The notes beneath the pieces are model-generated. The model was not told the origin of the DNA, searched no databases, and saw only the letters and a list, made by a program, of their open reading frames with translations. Below are positions 13,904 to 18,255 of a stretch of 18,255 bases of DNA, piece after piece. How positions within the stretch are numbered: the stretch's first letter is position 1; every line of letters begins with the position of its first letter. This DNA is from Bacteroidales bacterium UBA5235. Its GTDB lineage: Bacteria; Bacteroidota; Bacteroidia; Bacteroidales; VadinHA17. The stretch is from assembly GCA_002409145.1 (NCBI GenBank), contig DHUL01000049.1, forward strand, positions 1-18,255. The letters are read 5' to 3'. A program made the position numbers and the translations under genes.

Positions 13904-16900
13904 TTATTCTGTTTTGGTTTCAGTACCTGCTGGTACGGTGCCGTATTCCATCAGGGAAAGACGCTTATAGTTGTTGTACCTCCATTTTGCGTTCTCCTCT
14001 GCTTTTTCGAACAGCACGTCGGCCTCGCCGGGGAAGTCCTTCAGAAGCGAGGTATAACGCACTTCTGACTTGAGGAAATCCTGGAATTTGCTCCAATCAG
14101 GTTCTTTAGAGTCGAGCTGGAACGGGTTCTTGCCCTCTGCCTCAAGGCGCGGGTCGAACCTGTAAAGATGCCAGTATCCTGCGGCAACTGCATCTTCAGC
14201 CTGCTGCTGTGTCTTGCCCATGCCATTGCGGAGGCCGTGGTTGATACAGGGTGAGTAGGCGATGATGAGTGACGGTCCGGGATATTCCTCAGCTTCGCGA
14301 ATGGCCTTGAAGTACTGGTTCTGGCTTGAGCCCATGGCAACCTGCGCTACGTAGACGTAGCCATAGGTCATGGCCATCTGCCCGAGGTCTTTCTTGCGTA
14401 TCTTCTTGCCTGAGGCTGCGAACTTGGCAACAGCACCTGCAGGTGTCGACTTTGATGCCTGGCCCCCGGTGTTTGAGTAGACTTCAGTGTCAAGCACGAG
14501 AACATTTATGTTTTCACCTGAGGCAAGTACGTGGTCGAGGCCGCCGTAACCGATGTCATAAGCCCATCCGTCACCGCCGAATACCCAGAATGATTTCTTG
14601 ACCAGGTAGCTCTTCAGCTCGAGGATCTCCTTACAAACAGGAGCCTTGTCCTTTTCACATGCTGCAATCACCTTCTCTGAAACAGCCCTGCTGACCTTCG
14701 CGTTCTCCTTCTCTGCAATCCATTCATTGAATGCTGCCACGGTCTCAGGTTCAAGTCCGCTGCCCAGGCTCTCCTTCATCAGGCGCTCAAGACGCTGCCT
14801 GATGCGGGTGGCGCCAAGCATAATCCCGAAACCATACTCGGCGTTGTCTTCGAACAGAGAGTTGGCCCATGCCGGACCGTGACCGTTCTTGTTCACTGTG
14901 TAAGGCATTGAAGGAGCCGAACCACCATAGATGGATGAACAACCTGTGGCGTTCGCGATGACCATACGGTCTCCGTAGAGCTGGGTGATGGCCTTGATGT
15001 AAGGTGTTTCACCGCAGCCGGCGCATGCTCCCGAGAACTCGAAGAGCGGCTGTGCAAACTGTGAATTTTTGACATTGGTGTATTTGTCAACAACGGTATC
15101 CCGGTAACCAACTTTCTCATGCATGTAGGTCCACCTGTCAGCTTCGGCAAGCTGTGTCTCAAGAGGCTTCATGATAAGTGCTTTCTCCTTGGCCGGGCAT
15201 ACATCGGCGCAGTTGCCGCAACCGGTGCAGTCAAAGACACTAACCTGGATTTTGAACTTATGGCTTTTGGTGTTGCCTATGCCCTGCTTTGCAACGGTGC
15301 CCTCAGGCGCTGCTGCCAGCTCCTCGTCAGTGAGGAGGAAGGGACGTATTGCAGCGTGCGGACAGACATATGAGCACTGGTTGCACTGGATACACTTGTC
15401 CATCTGCCACTCGGGCACGTTGACTGCAATGCCACGCTTTTCATATGCCGCTGTTCCTGCGGGGAATGTACCATCCTCGCGACCAACGAATGCACTGACC
15501 GGGAGATCATCACCCCTCTGACCGTTGATGACATCCACAACGTCACGTATGAAGGCAGGCTTGCCGTTGTCTTCCTTCACTTCGGCTACCTTAATTCCGG
15601 CCCATTCTGCAGGAATTTCAACCCCGGTGACTTCACCTCCGCGATCAATGGCGTCGTTGTTCATCTTCACAACGTTTTCACCCTTCTTGCCATATGCCTT
15701 GATGACGGCATGTTTCATCTCGTCAACCGCAAGCTTGTAGGGAATAACTTCCGATACCTTGAAGAAGGCACTCTGCATGATGGTGTTTGTCCTGGTTCCG
15801 AGCCCCAGTTCTTCTGCAATTCTGGTTGCATTGATGATGTAGAAGTTGATCTTGTTTTCTGCGAGATACTTCTTCATATGATCAGGCAGCTTGCTCTTTG
15901 TCTCTTCCGCATCCCAGATGGAGTTCAGGAGGAATGTGCCGCCTTTCTTGAGGCCCCTGAGCATATCATACTTCTCAAGGTATGCAGGAACGTGGCAGGC
16001 CACGAAGTCAGGGGTGTTGACAAGATAGGGCGACCGGATAGGATGATCACCGAAACGGAGATGTGATGTCGTCACTCCGCCCGATTTCTTTGAGTCATAG
16101 GCGAAGTAAGCCTGGCAATACTTGTCAGTAGTCTCACCGATGATCTTGATTGAGTTCTTGTTGGCTCCCACTGTGCCGTCAGAGCCGATGCCGTAGAACT
16201 TGGCGGAATAGGTCCCCTTGTGGCTGACGTTGACCTCGGGAACCTGAGGAAGTGACCTGAAGGTCACGTCGTCAACTATACCGACGGTGAACTGGTTCAT
16301 CGGCTTGTCCTTCTTCATGTTCTCGAAGACGGAGATCATCTGTGCCGGGGTGGTATCCTTGGAGCTGAGACCATAACGGCCGCCGAGGATTTCCGGCTGC
16401 ATTTTCTGACCGTAGAAAACATCCCTGACGTCAAGGTAAAGGGGATCACCATTGGCTCCCGGTTCCTTCGTACGGTCAAGAACGGTTATCCGCTTGACGC
16501 TTTTCGGGAGGACATTGAAGAGATATTTGGCTGAGAACGGCCTGTAGAGGTGGACACTGATGAGTCCGAGTTTCTCACCTTTTGTTTCTGCCAGGTAGTC
16601 AATGACTTCCTTGATGGTCTCCGTGACGGAACCCATTGCAATGATTATATTTTCTGCATCCGGTGCACCATAGTAGGTAAAGGGTTTGTACGTACGGCCG
16701 GTGATTCCGGAAATCTTCTCCATATACTCATTGACAGTATCGTCAAGGTTGGTATAGAAGCGGTTTGATGCCTCCTTGGCCTGGAAGAAGATGTCAGGGT
16801 TCTGAGCTGTTCCCCTGGTAACCGGTTTTCCTGGATTGAGAGCCCTTTGGCGGAACGCTGCGAGCGCATCCATGTCAACGAGCTTCTTCATATCCTCAAT

Positions 16901-17464
16901 GTTTATCTCTTCAATCTTCTGTATCTCGTGAGATGAGCGGAAGCCATCAAAGAAGTGGAGGAAAGGAACCCTTGACTTGATTGCTGAAAGGTGTGCCACA
17001 CCTGCAAGGTCCATTATCTCCTGTACGCTGCCGGTGGCAAGCATTGCGAAACCAGTCTGGCGCGTGGCGTAGATGTCACCATGGTCACCAAAGATTGAAA
17101 GTGCATGCGCAGCAACCGTACGTGCGCTGACATGAAATACTCCCGGCAGGAGTTCGCCTGCCATTTTATACATGTTGGGGATCATAAGAAGAAGCCCCTG
17201 TGAGGCGGTGTAGGTTGTAGTCAGTGCACCTGACTGAAGCGAACCGTGTACTGCTCCTGCGGCACCGGCTTCGCTCTGCATCTCAACAACCTTTACCTCT
17301 TCACCAAACATGTTCTTCAGTCCGTGTGCTGCCCACTCATCAACATATTCTGCCATGGTGGAGGAAGGAGTAATGGGATAGATACAGGCCACCTCGCTGA
17401 ACATATAAGCGATATGAGATGCTGCCTGGTTGCCGTCACAAGTGATAAATTTTTTTGTTGCCAT
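13904..17464 (-). CDS. nifJ: Pyruvate:ferredoxin (flavodoxin) oxidoreductase, single-chain
   Basis: Cytoplasmic enzyme of 1186 residues that oxidises pyruvate with CoA to acetyl-CoA and CO2 and reduces ferredoxin, a core step of anaerobic energy metabolism. The domain order is that of the single-chain enzyme: pyruvate/2-oxoacid site YPITPSS at 29-35, the gamma-type insert, then a two-cluster ferredoxin domain with CIQCNQCSYVC (Cys691, 694, 697, 701) and CTGCGNCADVC (Cys746, 749, 752, 756). The TPP half has the proximal-cluster cysteines 814, 817 and 842, with a fourth in PCINHG, the TPP/Mg motif GDGWAYDIGYGG from 964 and NTGGQ at 998-1002. Numbering stays within two residues of the Desulfovibrio africanus cluster cysteines as I remember them. 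It has its own -7 box 51 bases before the ATG and a strong terminator, so it is monocistronic. Confidence 0.97.
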   Translation of the reverse strand: MATKKFITCDGNQAASHIAYMFSEVACIYPITPSSTMAEYVDEWAAHGLKNMFGEEVKVVEMQSEAGAAGAVHGSLQSGALTTTYTASQGLLLMIPNMYKMAGELLPGVFHVSARTVAAHALSIFGDHGDIYATRQTGFAMLATGSVQEIMDLAGVAHLSAIKSRVPFLHFFDGFRSSHEIQKIEEINIEDMKKLVDMDALAAFRQRALNPGKPVTRGTAQNPDIFFQAKEASNRFYTNLDDTVNEYMEKISGITGRTYKPFTYYGAPDAENIIIAMGSVTETIKEVIDYLAETKGEKLGLISVHLYRPFSAKYLFNVLPKSVKRITVLDRTKEPGANGDPLYLDVRDVFYGQKMQPEILGGRYGLSSKDTTPAQMISVFENMKKDKPMNQFTVGIVDDVTFRSLPQVPEVNVSHKGTYSAKFYGIGSDGTVGANKNSIKIIGETTDKYCQAYFAYDSKKSGGVTTSHLRFGDHPIRSPYLVNTPDFVACHVPAYLEKYDMLRGLKKGGTFLLNSIWDAEETKSKLPDHMKKYLAENKINFYIINATRIAEELGLGTRTNTIMQSAFFKVSEVIPYKLAVDEMKHAVIKAYGKKGENVVKMNNDAIDRGGEVTGVEIPAEWAGIKVAEVKEDNGKPAFIRDVVDVINGQRGDDLPVSAFVGREDGTFPAGTAAYEKRGIAVNVPEWQMDKCIQCNQCSYVCPHAAIRPFLLTDEELAAAPEGTVAKQGIGNTKSHKFKIQVSVFDCTGCGNCADVCPAKEKALIMKPLETQLAEADRWTYMHEKVGYRDTVVDKYTNVKNSQFAQPLFEFSGACAGCGETPYIKAITQLYGDRMVIANATGCSSIYGGSAPSMPYTVNKNGHGPAWANSLFEDNAEYGFGIMLGATRIRQRLERLMKESLGSGLEPETVAAFNEWIAEKENAKVSRAVSEKVIAACEKDKAPVCKEILELKSYLVKKSFWVFGGDGWAYDIGYGGLDHVLASGENINVLVLDTEVYSNTGGQASKSTPAGAVAKFAASGKKIRKKDLGQMAMTYGYVYVAQVAMGSSQNQYFKAIREAEEYPGPSLIIAYSPCINHGLRNGMGKTQQQAEDAVAAGYWHLYRFDPRLEAEGKNPFQLDSKEPDWSKFQDFLKSEVRYTSLLKDFPGEADVLFEKAEENAKWRYNNYKRLSLMEYGTVPAGTETKTE

Positions 17465-17514
17465 TTCTGATTATAAGTAATTATTGATCAAATAACCTTT
17501 GAAAAAATAAATTG

Positions 17515-17537
17515 CAAATGTACTCATATTTTATGAG
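17515..17537 (-). promoter_or_regulatory. nifJ promoter -7 box with an adjoining palindrome
   Basis: Minus-strand TACATTTG (17522-17515) is an exact TAnnTTTG box. Immediately upstream, filling most of the -7/-33 spacer, is the perfect inverted repeat CTCATA-AAA-TATGAG (17537-17523). The -33 region overlaps the end of rho and lacks TTTG. The palindrome may be an operator for nifJ or part of the rho transcript end; it has no GC-rich stem or U-tract, so the first seems more likely. This is inference. Confidence 0.5.
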
Positions 17538-17541
17538 AATT

Positions 17542-18255
17542 TTACTCACTGTTCATTGAAATGAGGAACTCTTCATTTGAGCGGGTCTGTGTAATGCGGT
17601 CACGAAGGAACTCCATAGCTTCCACTGAGTTCATGTCAGTCAGATAGTTTCGAAGTATCCATATCTTGTTGAGCATGTTCTTGTCAAGAAGCAGGTCTTC
17701 ACGCCTTGTGCTTGAAGCCGGAATATCAATTGACGGGAAGATCCTCCTGTTCGAGAGTTTACGGTCAAGCTGGAGTTCCATGTTGCCTGTCCCCTTGAAC
17801 TCTTCAAAGATGACATCATCCATCTTTGATCCGGTGTCAGTGAGTGCTGTGGCGATAATGGTCAGTGAACCTCCGTTTTCGATGTTACGGGCTGCGCCGA
17901 AGAAACGTTTTGGCTTGTGAAGGGCGTTCGAGTCAACACCGCCGGAGAGCACTTTCCCTGATGCAGGGGCAATGGTGTTGAATGCCCTGGCCAGACGCGT
18001 TATGGAGTCAAGCAGGATGACCACGTCATGACCGCACTCCACCAGCCTCTTGGCCTTTTCCTGGACGATGGTTGCTATACGCACGTGCCTCTCTGCCGGC
18101 TCATCAAATGTAGATGCAATAACCTCTGCATTCACGTTGCGTGCCATCTCTGTGACCTCCTCGGGACGCTCGTCGATGAGCAGGATCATGAGGTAGACCT
18201 CCGGGTGGAATTTGGCAATTGCATTGGCAATATCCTGCAGGAGGATGGTCTTGCC
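17542..18255 (-). CDS. rho: Transcription termination factor Rho (C-terminal part; the gene continues beyond the window edge)
   Basis: Hexameric RNA helicase that ends transcription at rho-dependent sites. Only the last 237 codons are in the window. The visible chain opens at the Walker A lysine (GKTILLQDIANAIAK) and continues through the Walker B region ILLIDERPEEVTEM, the VIILLDSITRLARAFNT segment, the Q- and R-loop region SGGVDSNALHKPKRFFGAARN, the TALTDTGSKMDDVIFEEFKGTGNMEL block and RRIFPSIDI-SSTRREDLL. All of these are strongly conserved in Rho. It ends normally (EEFLISMNSE, TAA). The N-terminal RNA-binding half and any Bacteroidota-specific insertion lie outside. An ATG at 18189 is internal and not the start. 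Confidence 0.96.
   Translation of the reverse strand, partial: GKTILLQDIANAIAKFHPEVYLMILLIDERPEEVTEMARNVNAEVIASTFDEPAERHVRIATIVQEKAKRLVECGHDVVILLDSITRLARAFNTIAPASGKVLSGGVDSNALHKPKRFFGAARNIENGGSLTIIATALTDTGSKMDDVIFEEFKGTGNMELQLDRKLSNRRIFPSIDIPASSTRREDLLLDKNMLNKIWILRNYLTDMNSVEAMEFLRDRITQTRSNEEFLISMNSE

Overview
The window looks like a chromosomal segment of an anaerobic member of the Bacteroidota, most likely Bacteroidales. Several independent signs agree. Six transcription units are preceded by an exact TAnnTTTG box, the -7 element of Bacteroidota sigma-ABfA promoters. The tmRNA tag reads GESNYALAA, close to the tags I recall for Bacteroides and Porphyromonas. There is a DUF4199 membrane protein, a ComEC that lacks the metallo-beta-lactamase domain, and a single-chain pyruvate:ferredoxin oxidoreductase, which is typical of anaerobes. 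Nearly all of the window is vertically inherited, housekeeping-type sequence. I see no insertion sequence, prophage, CRISPR array or defence island.

Left part (1-4200): one large secreted protein of 1336 residues joins a divergent glycoside hydrolase family 9 module to a complete type B carboxylesterase module. This is the most unusual gene here. It converges on the tmRNA gene ssrA (4201-4593, minus), with a GC-rich hairpin between them. Divergent from ssrA is a two-gene unit with a 4-base overlap: a LYS1-like saccharopine/alanine dehydrogenase-family enzyme and a GT4 glycosyltransferase.

Middle part (7074-9591): the GT4 gene converges on a DUF4199-GT2 operon. The junction is an inverted pair of tandem heptamers (AGGCAGT-like and TTGCCTA-like) that supplies the stop codon of both genes. 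Next comes the small SRP RNA (ffs, plus strand) with its own promoter and U-tract, followed by a YciO-type Sua5/YciO/YrdC protein.

Right part (9589-18255, all minus): read in the direction of transcription the order is rho (cut by the window edge), nifJ (PFOR) with its own promoter and a strong terminator, then ruvX, def, comEC and trkA. The ruvX promoter begins immediately behind the nifJ terminator. ruvX-def is tightly coupled; comEC and trkA follow with gaps of 65 and 42 bases and may be cotranscribed.

I do not find a clear, previously undescribed multi-gene system. The observations most worth following up are the GH9-esterase fusion with its altered active-site motifs, the heptamer inverted-repeat junction, and the bacterial LYS1-like enzyme coupled to a glycosyltransferase.
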